Shown here: one piece after another, positions 36,493 to 46,373 of the stretch
How positions within the stretch are numbered: position 1 is the first letter of the stretch
Layout: each line of letters begins with the position of its first letter
Assembly (NCBI RefSeq): GCF_008629685.1
Contig: NZ_VWSF01000001.1
Location: 124,001 to 188,000, forward strand
Source: Adhaeribacter rhizoryzae
GTDB lineage: Bacteria > Bacteroidota > Bacteroidia > Cytophagales > Hymenobacteraceae
Direction: 5' to 3'
DNA: 64,000 nt
Made by a program: the position numbers and the translations under genes
The notes under the pieces: model-generated
Databases searched by the model: none
Seen by the model: only the letters and a program-made list of their open reading frames with translations
What the model was told of the DNA's origin: nothing

Positions 36493-36565
36493 CCCACTCG
36501 TGTCATTCAGGAGGAAACTATTTAGCAGGTAGCCAACAAGTTTCCTCCTGAATGACACGAGTGGG
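36493..36565. repeat. Dispersed inverted repeat, copy 2
   Basis: A perfect 27-base inverted repeat (36493-36519 and 36539-36565) with a 19-base loop. The arm contains TCATTCAGGAGGAAACT, which matches the arms at 17603-17752, and the following ATTTAGC is also shared. It lies between the MFS and GH92 genes. It could also act as a transcription stop, but there is no T-tract. Confidence 0.85.
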
Positions 36566-36643
36566 TGCAAAGTACTTGATAAGTAAATATTGGTTAAATG
36601 CGGCTAGATAATAGTTGTCCAAAACAATGCTCCCAGTAAAATA

Positions 36644-38980
36644 ATGATTCTCACCAGTTCTGCCCAAAAGTACCATTTATCATTTTTTCGTCTGTTTCTC
36701 TTATTAATAATCGGAATCAGTTGCAGCCCAAACAGTTTTGCCCAGAAATCCACAACCGCTAATTGGGTACAATTCGTTGATCCGCTGATTGGTACCGGGC
36801 TGGCCACTACCGCCAGCGCCAAGGCCCACAGCGAAGCCCAATCGGAATTAAAAGGCCAGACATTCCCGGCGGTGGGCGTACCGTTTGGCATGACGCACTG
36901 GACACCCCAAACCCGTACCACCGAAAGAAAATGCATCTCGCCCTATTATCATGCCGATACGAAAATATCAGGCTTTCGGGGCAGCCATTGGATGAGCGGC
37001 TCGTGTACCCAGGATTACGGCAGCGTTACCATTATGCCTACTACCGGCGCCGTAGAAGTTAACCCCGAAAAATATGCCTCAACCTACAGCCACACTACCG
37101 AAAAAGCTTCGCCGGCTGCTTATACCGTAACCTTAGCTGATTATGCCATTGATGCCCAAGTAACGGCTACTTCCCGGGCCGGTTTGCTGCAATTTAAGTT
37201 TAACAAAGCCGCCGATCAGGCCCCCATTATTATTTACCCCAACAGCGACGAAGGCCAGGCCAGCTTAACCATTAATGCGAGTAAAAACGAAATTAGCGGC
37301 TACAACCCGGTGCACCGTATTTACCAGGGGCAAGGCAAGCCGGCCGGGTTCAGCGGTTATTTTGTTATTCAGTTTAGCAAGCCTTTTAAAAGTGCTGGTA
37401 CGTTTCGCGATGGTTCTGTTACCAACCAAACTACCGTTAACGGCGAAGGAAAAAGCGTTGGCGGGTATGTAACTTATGCGGTAAAAGCCGGCGATATTAT
37501 TCAGGTAAAAGTAGGCACTTCTTTTACCAGCGTAGCCGAAGCACGCCGGAATTTAGAAGCCGAAATAACTGGCTGGGATGTAAATAAAGTAAAAAATATT
37601 GCGGCGTCGGCCTGGAACAAAGCTTTAGGCACCGTGCAGGTAACCGATAATAATACCGAAAAGAAAAAGATATTTTATACTGCCCTGTACCACGCCATGC
37701 TGCTGCCGCGCGTTTACAGCGATGTAAGCGGCACTTACCCGGCTTTTGCGCAGCAATACAAAACCGAAAAAACCAACAGTTTTGAGTATCACGGTGATTT
37801 TTCGTTGTGGGATACTTACCGCGCCGTGCATCCATTGTACGTATTATTGCAACCCGAACGCGCCCGCGCTATGGTTAATACGTTAATTTCGATGTCGGAG
37901 AGTGGCGGCTGGTTGCCCAATTTTCCGTGCTGGAACAGTTACACCTCAGCCATGATTGCCGACCACGGGGCTTCGGTTATTGCCGATGCTTATATTAAAG
38001 GCATCCGGGGTTTTGATGCCGAAAAAGCTTACCAATTTATGCGCAAAAATGCGCTGGAACCCGCCGGGCCGGAAGATTACGCCGATGGCCGGGGCCGCCG
38101 GGCTTTACCTTCTTATATCAAGTACGGTTACATACCCATGGAAGACTCGGTGTGGCAGGCATTTCACAAACGGGAGCAGGTATCGCGCACCTTAGAATAC
38201 GCCTACGACGATTTTGCCGTAGCCCAACTGGCTAAATCCTTAGGTAAACAACCAGATTACCAGCTATTTCTGCAACGAAGCAACAACTACAAAAATATTT
38301 ATGATAGCCAATCGGGTTTTATGCGGGGGCGCCACGCCAATGGAACCTGGTACAAAAATATTAACCCAAACAAAAAAGAAATATATATTACCGAAGGTAC
38401 ACCCTGGCAATATACCTACTCGGTGCAGCAAGACGTGCCCGGCCTGGTAAACCTGATGGGCGGCAAAGAAAATTTCGGTAAACGATTAGATGCTTTTTTT
38501 GATCAACAACAATACTGGCACGGCAATGAGCCCAGCCACCACATTGCTTATTTGTTTAACTACGCCGGCACCCCCTGGAAAACCCAGCAAAGAATAAACG
38601 AAATCAGAACAGCCGAATACGGCAGCGGCCCCGGCGGCATCAGCGGCAACGACGATACCGGCCAAACTTCGGCGTGGTACGTGTTTAGCGCTATTGGTTT
38701 TTACCCGGTTACACCCGGTACACCTTATTATATAATAGGTACCCCGCAGTTTAAAGAAGTAAGTTTACCGGTTAGCAATAACCGCACTTTCCGCATCGTA
38801 GCCGAAAATCTTTCTCCAGAGAATATTTATATACAAAGTGCCACTTTAAACCAGAAAGAATATAATAAGTCGTATTTACGGCATAATGATATTTTGGCAG
38901 GTGGTGAGTTAATTTTTAAAATGGGGAATAAGCCAAGTAAAGATTGGGCGAATGCTATTATAGGTACGCTAACAGATTAA
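36644..38980 (+). CDS. Secreted GH92 alpha-mannosidase
   Basis: 778 residues with an N-terminal hydrophobic leader ending near SFAQ (around residue 34). GH92 is shown by VDPLIGTG, TFPAVGVPFGMTHWTPQ, the GFRGSHWMSG region and GNDDTGQTSAWYVFSAIGFY (GNDDTGQ at 668-674). This family consists of calcium-dependent exo-acting mannosidases that trim alpha-linked mannose from glycans. It is downstream of the uronide operon but separated by an inverted repeat, so it may be controlled on its own. Location is periplasmic or extracellular. Confidence 0.95.
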   Translation: MILTSSAQKYHLSFFRLFLLLIIGISCSPNSFAQKSTTANWVQFVDPLIGTGLATTASAKAHSEAQSELKGQTFPAVGVPFGMTHWTPQTRTTERKCISPYYHADTKISGFRGSHWMSGSCTQDYGSVTIMPTTGAVEVNPEKYASTYSHTTEKASPAAYTVTLADYAIDAQVTATSRAGLLQFKFNKAADQAPIIIYPNSDEGQASLTINASKNEISGYNPVHRIYQGQGKPAGFSGYFVIQFSKPFKSAGTFRDGSVTNQTTVNGEGKSVGGYVTYAVKAGDIIQVKVGTSFTSVAEARRNLEAEITGWDVNKVKNIAASAWNKALGTVQVTDNNTEKKKIFYTALYHAMLLPRVYSDVSGTYPAFAQQYKTEKTNSFEYHGDFSLWDTYRAVHPLYVLLQPERARAMVNTLISMSESGGWLPNFPCWNSYTSAMIADHGASVIADAYIKGIRGFDAEKAYQFMRKNALEPAGPEDYADGRGRRALPSYIKYGYIPMEDSVWQAFHKREQVSRTLEYAYDDFAVAQLAKSLGKQPDYQLFLQRSNNYKNIYDSQSGFMRGRHANGTWYKNINPNKKEIYITEGTPWQYTYSVQQDVPGLVNLMGGKENFGKRLDAFFDQQQYWHGNEPSHHIAYLFNYAGTPWKTQQRINEIRTAEYGSGPGGISGNDDTGQTSAWYVFSAIGFYPVTPGTPYYIIGTPQFKEVSLPVSNNRTFRIVAENLSPENIYIQSATLNQKEYNKSYLRHNDILAGGELIFKMGNKPSKDWANAIIGTLTD

Positions 38981-39092
38981 AACTTTCGGAATATTTAAGA
39001 AAATTTTTGGGCCTTTTTTAAGATAACTAAAAAGTAAATCATTTAGAATATTTCTAATTAAATATTAAAATAATTGTGTTTCTGACACTATT

Positions 39093-39118
39093 AAACGGCT
39101 TGATTGGCCGTTTTTTTT
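39093..39118 (+). terminator. Intrinsic terminator after GH92 gene
   Basis: A short stem (AAACGGC / GCCGTTT) with a 7-base loop and a run of eight T residues. The rest of 38981-39345 is AT-rich with no gene seen, and leads to the second susC start. Confidence 0.75.
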
Positions 39119-39345
39119 ATTTATTGTAATTGTTGTAAATACAAGGGTCTAATAATACCAATAAGTCGATAGAGAATATTAAATTCTAAATACTGTTAGA
39201 TAAAATTTTATTAAGGTTTACGGCTATTATTTGCTTTTATATTAAATATTTGATTTGATCTACGAATATTAAAATTTCTTTTCTAAATTATCATAGAATT
39301 TAGTGTTCATTTCCAACTTTCCAACAAACAAATTATCCAAAACAA

Positions 39346-42300
39346 ATGAAAAAAATTACTCATCGCTGGCAGCCAAAAAGTTGCCTTTTGTTGATGCTGC
39401 TTGCCTTCGGCGGGATTTCTGCACCCCTTCAGGCAGCCGTAGAAACAACCAGAATTGCCACTAAGCCAGTGGTTTGGCAAATTACAGGTCGGGTTACCTC
39501 GGCGAGCGGAGAACCTTTACCTGGTGTTACAGTGCTGTTAAAAGGAACTTCGAACGGTACGGCTACTGATGTTGATGGAAAATACTCGTTGAGTGTTCCG
39601 GAAACCAGTGGTACGTTGGTTTTCTCTTTTATTGGTTATACTACCCTGGAAAGAGCATTTTCGGGACCGGGTGCGATTAACGTTAACATGGCCGATGATG
39701 CCAAAGCCCTGGAAGAAGTAGTAGTAACGGGTTATGCCACGCAACAGAAAAAAGATTTAACCGGCTCGGTAGCAGTAGTTAACGTAGAAGAAATGACAAA
39801 GCAGCCAACGGCTCAGGTTACTTCTATGTTACAGGGTCGCGCCGCGGGGGTAACCGTAGTTGGTTCGGGGCAGCCGGGTCAGGCGCCGCAAATCAGAATC
39901 AGAGGTATTAACACCTTTGGTAATAATACCCCTTTGTATGTAGTAGATGGCGTACCCACCACCAATATTAACGACCTCAACCCGAACGATATTGCCAATA
40001 TGCAGGTGCTGAAAGATGCCGGTTCGGCTTCTATTTATGGTTCGCGGGCGGCTAATGGGGTTATTATTATTAGTACCAAGCGGGGAAAAGATAAAATTAA
40101 AGTTAATTACGATGCTTACTACGGTACCCAGCGTCCGCCGCAAGGCAATGTTTGGGATATAGCCAGCCCGCAGGAAATGGCCGATTTGAAACGCATGGCC
40201 CTGGTAAATTCCGGCGTAACTAACCTGAACGACCCGCAATACGGCAATGGTTCTACGTATGTGCTGCCAGATTATTTAGTAGGTGGTACCAGTTACGGCT
40301 TAAAAGAAGGCGACCCGGCCGTAGACCCGGCCAAATATAAGGTTAACCCGTTTTACACCGGTGGCTCTTCGGAGTTGAGTTCTTTTTACCGGATTGTAAA
40401 ATCCAACAAACAAGGTACCGATTGGTTCCACGAAATATTTAAGCCGGCGCCTATTACCAGCCACAACGTAGCCGTTAGCGGTGGTGGCGAATTAGGTAGT
40501 TATTATTTTTCGCTTAACTACTTCGATCAGGAAGGTTCTTTAAAGAACACCTACAACAAAAGGTACACCATCCGTTCTAACAGCACGTTTAACCTGAATA
40601 AGAAAATTCGCATCGGCGAAAACCTGGGCTACTCCCTTACCGATAATCCGCAGATTACCGCCCTTTCGGAAGGTAGCGGTATTGGCATGGCCTTCCGGCA
40701 GCAGCCTATTATTCCGGTTTATGATATAATGGGTAACTATGCCGGCTCTTTCGCCAAAGGTTTAGGCAACGCTCGTAACCCGGTAGCTATTCAGGACCGT
40801 ATCCGCAACAATAAATCGCTGAACAGCCGTTTGTTTGGTAGTATTTTTGCCGAAGCCGATATTCTGCCAAGCTTAACGTTCCGGACTACCTTCGGGGGGG
40901 AATATTACGCCAACAGTTCGCGTAGCTTTGCTTACCCCGAATACGAAAACAGCGAAAATGGTACTACCAACCAATATAACCAGAACTCCGGCAATGGCTA
41001 TAACTGGACCTGGTCTAATACCTTGGCTTACAGCAAAATATTTAACGAGATTCACAACTTTAAGCTGTTAATTGGTTCGGAAGCTTACCAAAACGTGGGC
41101 ACCAGCTTAGGCGGCAGTACCCAGGGGTATTTCTCTTTCGACCCAATATTTACCACGCTTTCTACGGGTTCCGGTACCCAAACCAACTCCAGTAGCCGCT
41201 ACGACGATGCCTTGTTCTCGCTGTTTTCGCGGTTAGACTATAGTTTAAAAGATAAGTACCTGTTAGGGGCTACCATTCGCCGTGACGGATCTTCCCGGTT
41301 TGGGGAAAATAACCGCTACGGGGTGTTCCCGGCCGTAAGTGCCGGCTGGCGTATTTCGCAGGAAAGCTTTATGCAAAATTTAGCCTGGCTAACCGATTTA
41401 AAAATACGTGGGGGTTATGGCATTATGGGTAACCAGTTAAACGTAGATCCTAACAACGCTTATACCCTTTATGGTGCCGACCGGACAAGTACTTATTATC
41501 CGATAACTGGTACGAATAACTCTACCCAGCTTGGTTTCAGAAAAACCCGGATTGGTAACCCAGATGCTAAATGGGAAAGCAACGTGAACGGCAACGTAGG
41601 TATAGATGCAACTTTGTTTGGTGGCGTAATAGATATTACCGCCGATTATTACAGCAAGCAAATTCGGGATTTATTGTATGCCGTTGAATTACCGGGTACT
41701 GCCGGGGCAGCAACGGTTCCCTCGGTAAATATTGCAAAAATTCAGAACAAAGGATTCGATGGGTCTATTACCGGGCACATTAACGCCACTTCTGATTTAA
41801 CCTTCGATATTACCGGTACCATTACTACTTACAACAACAAAATCCTGAAAATATCTAACGGGGCGCAAAACTTCGAATTAGAGTCGCGCCGTTTTAACGG
41901 TAGCAATATTATCCGGAACATGGTGGGCGAAGCAATGAGTTCGTTCTACGGCTATAAAATTGCTGGTTTCTGGAACGACCAAGCCGAAATTGATGAAGCT
42001 AACACGCAAGCCAGAACAGCCAGCGGCGACGCCAATGCCGTTTACCAGAACGACGTTAAACCCGGTCGTTTCCGTTATACGGATGTTAACGGCGATGGCC
42101 GCGTTACCGATGCCGACCGTACCGTGCTGGGTAGCCCTAACCCTGATTTTACTTATGGCATTAACTTGGCGGCTACTTACAAAAACTTCGATTTTAACAT
42201 GTTCCTGTACGGCAGCCAGGGTAACGAAATCTGGAACCAGGTAAAATGGTGGACCGATTTCTACCCGAACTTTGAAGGTGCTAAGAGCAAAACCGCTTTA

Positions 42301-42660
42301 TACGATTCCTGGTTGCCAGAGCGCCGGAATGCAAAAGCGCCTATTCAGGAAAACGTAGGTTCGTTTAGCACCACCAACGTGCCAAATTCTTACTACGTCG
42401 AGAACGGATCTTACCTGCGGGCCAGAAATGCCCAAATAGGTTATACCTTGCCGGGTAATTTATTAAGCCGTTATGGCGTAGGCCGCTTAAGGGTTTATGT
42501 ACAAGGCGCTAATTTATTTACCCTTACCAAATATTCCGGGGTTGATCCTGAAATATCGGGGGGAACTGACTTTAATACAAACTCCCGGGCTTTTGGTATA
42601 GATGAAGGTGCTTACCCAAACATGCGCCAATACTTAGTAGGGCTTAATGTTACATTCTAA
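39346..42660 (+). CDS. SusC/RagA-type TonB-dependent transporter
   Basis: 1104 residues. After the signal peptide (THRWQPKSCLLLMLLAFGG), a carboxypeptidase-regulatory-like domain (ITGRVTSASGEPLPGVTV) and LEEVVVTGYATQ, the plug carries LYVVDGVPT and NMQVLKDAGSASIYGSRAAN. The barrel ends YLVGLNVTF. Its leader and first 140 residues are very close to those of the SusC at 49006, while the barrel differs. It is paired with the SusD gene that starts 22 bases after its stop. The ligand is unknown; proximity to the GH92 gene suggests a mannose-containing glycan, tentatively. Confidence 0.96.
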   Translation: MKKITHRWQPKSCLLLMLLAFGGISAPLQAAVETTRIATKPVVWQITGRVTSASGEPLPGVTVLLKGTSNGTATDVDGKYSLSVPETSGTLVFSFIGYTTLERAFSGPGAINVNMADDAKALEEVVVTGYATQQKKDLTGSVAVVNVEEMTKQPTAQVTSMLQGRAAGVTVVGSGQPGQAPQIRIRGINTFGNNTPLYVVDGVPTTNINDLNPNDIANMQVLKDAGSASIYGSRAANGVIIISTKRGKDKIKVNYDAYYGTQRPPQGNVWDIASPQEMADLKRMALVNSGVTNLNDPQYGNGSTYVLPDYLVGGTSYGLKEGDPAVDPAKYKVNPFYTGGSSELSSFYRIVKSNKQGTDWFHEIFKPAPITSHNVAVSGGGELGSYYFSLNYFDQEGSLKNTYNKRYTIRSNSTFNLNKKIRIGENLGYSLTDNPQITALSEGSGIGMAFRQQPIIPVYDIMGNYAGSFAKGLGNARNPVAIQDRIRNNKSLNSRLFGSIFAEADILPSLTFRTTFGGEYYANSSRSFAYPEYENSENGTTNQYNQNSGNGYNWTWSNTLAYSKIFNEIHNFKLLIGSEAYQNVGTSLGGSTQGYFSFDPIFTTLSTGSGTQTNSSSRYDDALFSLFSRLDYSLKDKYLLGATIRRDGSSRFGENNRYGVFPAVSAGWRISQESFMQNLAWLTDLKIRGGYGIMGNQLNVDPNNAYTLYGADRTSTYYPITGTNNSTQLGFRKTRIGNPDAKWESNVNGNVGIDATLFGGVIDITADYYSKQIRDLLYAVELPGTAGAATVPSVNIAKIQNKGFDGSITGHINATSDLTFDITGTITTYNNKILKISNGAQNFELESRRFNGSNIIRNMVGEAMSSFYGYKIAGFWNDQAEIDEANTQARTASGDANAVYQNDVKPGRFRYTDVNGDGRVTDADRTVLGSPNPDFTYGINLAATYKNFDFNMFLYGSQGNEIWNQVKWWTDFYPNFEGAKSKTALYDSWLPERRNAKAPIQENVGSFSTTNVPNSYYVENGSYLRARNAQIGYTLPGNLLSRYGVGRLRVYVQGANLFTLTKYSGVDPEISGGTDFNTNSRAFGIDEGAYPNMRQYLVGLNVTF

Positions 42661-42682
42661 TTATTTAAAGATTAAATTAAAA

Positions 42683-44473
42683 ATGAGAAAATCTAAATAT
42701 ATATTTATGGCAGCTGTATTGGCAGCAGCCATGCAAGTTTTACCTTCCTGTAAAGATGAGTTTCTGGAAAAGCCGGCTTTTGGCGCCTTAAGCGACCAGG
42801 TATTGGCTAACCGGGCCGGGGTAGATGCACTCTTGATTGGGGCTTATGCCGCTCTGGATGGCCAGGGCAACGGTGCTGCCATTGCGGGTGGCGGCCAATG
42901 GGAAGCTGCTCCTACCAACTGGATTTACGGCAGTGTGGCCGGCGCCGATGCCCACAAAGGCAGCTCCGGTTCCGACCAGCCGGCCATAAATTCTATCCAG
43001 AATTTCACCCTCGACCCAAGTAATGGCTTCCTTAATTCTAAGTGGCGGGCTATGTACGAAGGCGTTTCCCGGTCTAATTCGGTTTTAAATTTATTAGCGC
43101 AGGCCACCGATATAAGCGAGGCCGATAAAACCAGCATTAGCGCACAAGCTCGTTTCCTGCGCGGACATTTTTACTTCGAGTTGAAGAAAATGTTTAACAT
43201 GGTGCCGTGGGTAGACGAAACCACCACCGATTTTAATCAGCCTAATACCGAGGACATCTGGCCCAAGATTGAAGCCGATTTTAAATTTGCCATGGATAAT
43301 TTACCTGCTACCCAAGCGCAGGTAGGCCGGGTAAATAAATGGGCTGCCGCCGCTTACCTGGGTAAAACCTACTTGTACGAGAAAAAATACCAGGACGCAA
43401 AACCGGTTTTCGACCAGGTAATTTCTTCTGGGGTTACTTCTAATAATTTAAAGTACGGGTTGGTAGACAAGTTTAAAGACAACTTTGATGCCGCTACTGA
43501 AAACAACAAAGAATCGGTATTTGCTATTCAGATGGTAGCCAACGATGGTACCAATACCATTGCCAACGGCAACCAGGGCGAAATGCTGAATTATCCATAC
43601 AACAGCCCTTTCCGGTGCTGCGGCTTTTACCAGCCTACCATAGATTTGGTAAACTCCTATCGCACTACGGCAGTCGGGCTTCCTTTCAGTATTACCAACT
43701 ACAATGCTAACCCGGTAAAGCACGATCAAGGCTTACAGTCTTCCGATCCGTTTACGCCCGAAACCGGTAACCTCGATCCGCGTTTAGACTGGACCGCTGG
43801 CCGTCGGGGAGTGCCTTTCCTGGATTGGGGTAACCACCCTGGCCAGGCCTGGATTCGTGAGCAAATCAGTGCCGGTCCTTACTCTTCTAAAAAGCATATT
43901 TACTATCAGGCTACGGCCTCTACCTTATCCGACCAGAGTTCCTGGGCACCGGGTTCTGCCATTAACGTGGTATTAATTCGGTTTGCCGATGTGTTGCTGA
44001 TGGCCGCCGAAGTGGAAGCCCAGTTGGGTAATTTAACCCAAGCCCAAGATTATGTAAATATGGTACGGGCCCGGGCCGCGCTGCCGGTAAATGTTGTGTA
44101 TAAATACGCCGATGAAACCAAACCCATGGGTGGTTATTCGAATGCACCGGCCGCTAATTATAGTGTAGCGCCTTACCCGGCCGGTACGTTTACTGGCTTG
44201 GGCAAAGAAGGAGCCCTTTCGGCTATTTATTTTGAGCGCAAGCTGGAGTTAGCCATGGAAGGCCACCGGTTCTTTGACCTGGTGCGTTGGGGAATTGCCG
44301 AACCGGTATTAAATGCCTATTTTGCTTACGAAGGCAAAATAACCGGCGATGTAAAAGAAGGCCGTTTTACCAAAGGTAAAAACGAATATTATCCAATACC
44401 GCAGCGTCAGATTAACTTACAATCGGTTAACGGCGTATCCTCTTTAAAACAAAATCCGGGTTATACGCAATAA
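42683..44473 (+). CDS. RagB/SusD-family lipoprotein
   Basis: 596 residues from the ATG at 42683. An earlier in-frame start at 42647 would overlap susC and lacks a leader, so I reject it. The leader MRKSKYIFMAAVLAAAMQVLPSC supplies the lipobox. Family motifs are ISAQARFLRGHFYFELKKMF near residue 165 and YFERKLELAMEGHRFFDLVRW near the end, followed by EYYPIPQRQINLQ. It partners the upstream SusC in ligand capture. Confidence 0.96.
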   Translation: MRKSKYIFMAAVLAAAMQVLPSCKDEFLEKPAFGALSDQVLANRAGVDALLIGAYAALDGQGNGAAIAGGGQWEAAPTNWIYGSVAGADAHKGSSGSDQPAINSIQNFTLDPSNGFLNSKWRAMYEGVSRSNSVLNLLAQATDISEADKTSISAQARFLRGHFYFELKKMFNMVPWVDETTTDFNQPNTEDIWPKIEADFKFAMDNLPATQAQVGRVNKWAAAAYLGKTYLYEKKYQDAKPVFDQVISSGVTSNNLKYGLVDKFKDNFDAATENNKESVFAIQMVANDGTNTIANGNQGEMLNYPYNSPFRCCGFYQPTIDLVNSYRTTAVGLPFSITNYNANPVKHDQGLQSSDPFTPETGNLDPRLDWTAGRRGVPFLDWGNHPGQAWIREQISAGPYSSKKHIYYQATASTLSDQSSWAPGSAINVVLIRFADVLLMAAEVEAQLGNLTQAQDYVNMVRARAALPVNVVYKYADETKPMGGYSNAPAANYSVAPYPAGTFTGLGKEGALSAIYFERKLELAMEGHRFFDLVRWGIAEPVLNAYFAYEGKITGDVKEGRFTKGKNEYYPIPQRQINLQSVNGVSSLKQNPGYTQ

Positions 44474-44494
44474 TTAGGTTTATAAATTATTCAG

Positions 44495-44526
44495 AAAGCG
44501 AGGTGCAGTTGTGCCTCGCTTTTTTT
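44495..44526 (+). terminator. Intrinsic terminator after second SusD gene
   Basis: An AAAGCGAGG / CCTCGCTTT stem with an internal loop is followed by a run of T residues. Confidence 0.82.
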
Positions 44527-44685
44527 ATGATTTTATTTTTAGTGGTATTTATGTTCAGCGATTACCCAAGGCTGCTGGTAAAGCCAGTGAATAAAAAAAT
44601 TGCAGAAATATTTACTTGTATACTAATGTGAGCGCAACTGAGAGCAGAATATTCATTCTTATCTTTATAGTTATATATAGTCTAA

Positions 44686-44991
44686 TTTATTAGTCCAGTT
44701 ACGGCTATAAGCTTATCTTACTGGGACAGTGAAGATGCATTTTAAAAGGCGTTATTTGATGGCTCAGTTCGATTAATGCGAAAACTGGACTTCATTAATG
44801 AAGTAGATATAAAACTTCCTAACAAAGGGGAAAAATATTCTATTAGTGTCAATAAATCAAGCTTAGAAGAATTTACTGGAGTAGGATTTGATGAAATTAT
44901 AAATGATTGGGATAATAAATTTTCTAACCCGTAAGTCTATACCGAATCTGGAAGGAATAAGTTTTTTGATAAATTCGGCAAAGTTGAATAA
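44686..44991 (+). pseudogene. Gene remnant with two in-frame stops
   Basis: One frame reads as plausible protein over about 100 codons but is broken by TAA at 44743 and again at 44932, and ends at TAA 44989. The segments read YWDSEDAF, then KALFDGSVRLMRKLDFIN...FDEIINDWDNKFSNP, then VYTESGRNKFFDKFGKVE. The unbroken centre (ATG at 44776 to 44934, 52 residues) could instead be a small real gene. I recognise no family. The composition is AT-rich like the neighbouring accessory genes, and it lies just upstream of a cassette-like palindrome, so a decayed accessory gene is the simplest reading. Confidence 0.45.
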
Positions 44992-45044
44992 AGCAATCTT
45001 AGCCCATAAATAGCAATATTAGTCTGATTTGCATATAAACACGT

Positions 45045-45120
45045 CTGCTAACTTTGTGTAAACACTATGCTTTCGTCGATGGCCTCGTATGCTGTTTACA
45101 CGAGACTGTTGGCAATAAGC
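45045..45120. repeat. Imperfect palindrome A, cassette-site-like
   Basis: The arm TGTGTAAACA (45055-45064) pairs with TGTTTACACG (45093-45102) at 9 of 10 positions, and outer CTGCTAAC and GTTGGC (45108-45113) extend the symmetry. The left arm is similar to that of palindrome C (46681). It ends 27 bases before the ATG at 45141. Confidence 0.6.
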
Positions 45121-45140
45121 AATAATGGCACCCGACTACA

Positions 45141-45908
45141 ATGAGAAATTATGACTTAACTTTCAGCGTTTCAGACGTTTCTAGTATTTTCAAAATTGAC
45201 AAAGAAACTATTAAGAAATGTTCTTACCATTTCAGAGATTATTTAAGTAAAACTGCCAATCCGGAAAAAGGAAAAGAAAGAATCTTTGCTCCATCTGACA
45301 TTTGTACATTAAACTACATCCTTTATTATTGGGAAGATAATCCAGACTTTGAGTATATTAAATATGGACTAAATGCAAACGAACACTTTGAGGAACCATT
45401 TTCAAATATATTGACTGAAATTGTACCTATCTTTAGAAAATTCGATGATAATGAAATTGATACAAATATTTGGCTTATAGGTGGCGAATTTGATGATATA
45501 AAATTATTTGAACTCGGAGAAGCGTATAAAAGTGCAGGCGATAAACTTTCTGAATTAGCGCAGAAAGAAGAGCAGATTTTTGTGGCTAGCGTATATCCGA
45601 TTATCTATAATTATAGACATGCAACAGAACTCCTAATCAAATCAGTTTTACACAATCACGAAGAAACACACGACCTATTAAAACTGTATAAAAAATTTAA
45701 GAAGTATTTGCTGGACAGATTTAGCTATACACCATCAAGGTGGATAGAAAAGCTTATTGAAGCTTTTAATGATTTTGACCCTTACGGAACAACTTTTAGA
45801 TACGGAGTAAAAATTAACAACGACGAGATGGTCGTTGACTTTAATCATATTAAAAGAGTAATGAACTTGTTCAGCCAGTTAATCATTGCAATTAAGAAGC
45901 AGCAATAA
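45141..45908 (+). CDS. HTH plus HEPN-like domain protein
   Basis: 255 residues; AT-rich and unlike the surrounding metabolic genes. Residues 1-70 look like a MerR-type winged-helix start (FSVSDVSSIFKIDKETIKKC, then a basic wing and FAPSDICTLNYILYY). The C-terminal half (about 145-250) is helical with NYRHATELLIKSVL, THDLLKLYKKFKKYL, and FRYGVKINND followed by VDFNHIKRVM. This resembles HEPN-type domains, in which an R-x4-6-H pair can give RNase activity; the pair is not clearly intact here. A defence or toxin role is possible but inferred. Palindromes flank it on both sides. Confidence 0.6.
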   Translation: MRNYDLTFSVSDVSSIFKIDKETIKKCSYHFRDYLSKTANPEKGKERIFAPSDICTLNYILYYWEDNPDFEYIKYGLNANEHFEEPFSNILTEIVPIFRKFDDNEIDTNIWLIGGEFDDIKLFELGEAYKSAGDKLSELAQKEEQIFVASVYPIIYNYRHATELLIKSVLHNHEETHDLLKLYKKFKKYLLDRFSYTPSRWIEKLIEAFNDFDPYGTTFRYGVKINNDEMVVDFNHIKRVMNLFSQLIIAIKKQQ

Positions 45909-45925
45909 ATGTAACATGACTATAC

Positions 45926-46064
45926 CTGCTGCCAATTGTGTGTTTATAAAATTGAAGCGGCACGGTAAGAGTTCATCGATAAATTGCTATTTTGCTTTTG
46001 TGATTTAACTTGATGCTTTTCAAATGCCACAACTTCATAAACAATTCAACGTTGGGCAAAAGGC
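45926..46064. repeat. Imperfect palindrome B, cassette-site-like
   Basis: The left arm CTGCTGCCAATTGTGTGTTT (45926-45945 region) and the right end ATAAACAATTCAACGTTGGGC-like segment (to 46057) pair imperfectly, with AATTG and GTTTAT blocks shared. It separates the HTH/HEPN gene from the toxin-antitoxin pair. The arms are further apart than in A and C. Confidence 0.45.
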
Positions 46065-46130
46065 ATAAATCAATAAAATGTAATTTTTCGTATTCTGTAT
46101 TTTAAGTATCTTTACTAAAAGAGTAATCGC

Positions 46131-46373
46131 ATGGACTTACAAGCAAGAAAAATACTTTTTGTGCAAGAATTCTTGCGGCTTAATAATGAGAATATTATCT
46201 CAAAGTTTGAGCACATACTGCATACGGAGAAAAAGAAGTTGTACGCTGAAAAACCTTCTCCCATGTCTCTGGCCGACTTTAATCAAGTAATAAACAATTC
46301 GGAAGAGGATGCCGCAAGTGGAAGAGTTAAAGAAACCGATGAACTGGATAAGGATATCGACGCATGGTCTTAA
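46131..46373 (+). CDS. Antitoxin of a RelE/ParE-type toxin-antitoxin pair
   Basis: 80 residues, strongly acidic at the C-terminus (SEEDAASGRVKETDELDKD). The MSLADFNQVINNSEEDAASG segment matches the small Bacteroidota antitoxins that accompany RelE/ParE toxins. An N-terminal helical region (LFVQEFLRLNNENIISKFE) probably mediates dimerisation or DNA binding. Its end overlaps the toxin start by 10 bases, the usual arrangement for coupled translation. It would neutralise the toxin and repress the operon. Confidence 0.78.
   Translation: MDLQARKILFVQEFLRLNNENIISKFEHILHTEKKKLYAEKPSPMSLADFNQVINNSEEDAASGRVKETDELDKDIDAWS

Noticed and set aside
42647-42682. Earlier start for the second SusD gene overlapping SusC
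   Set aside because: It would bury the lipoprotein leader 12 residues into the protein.
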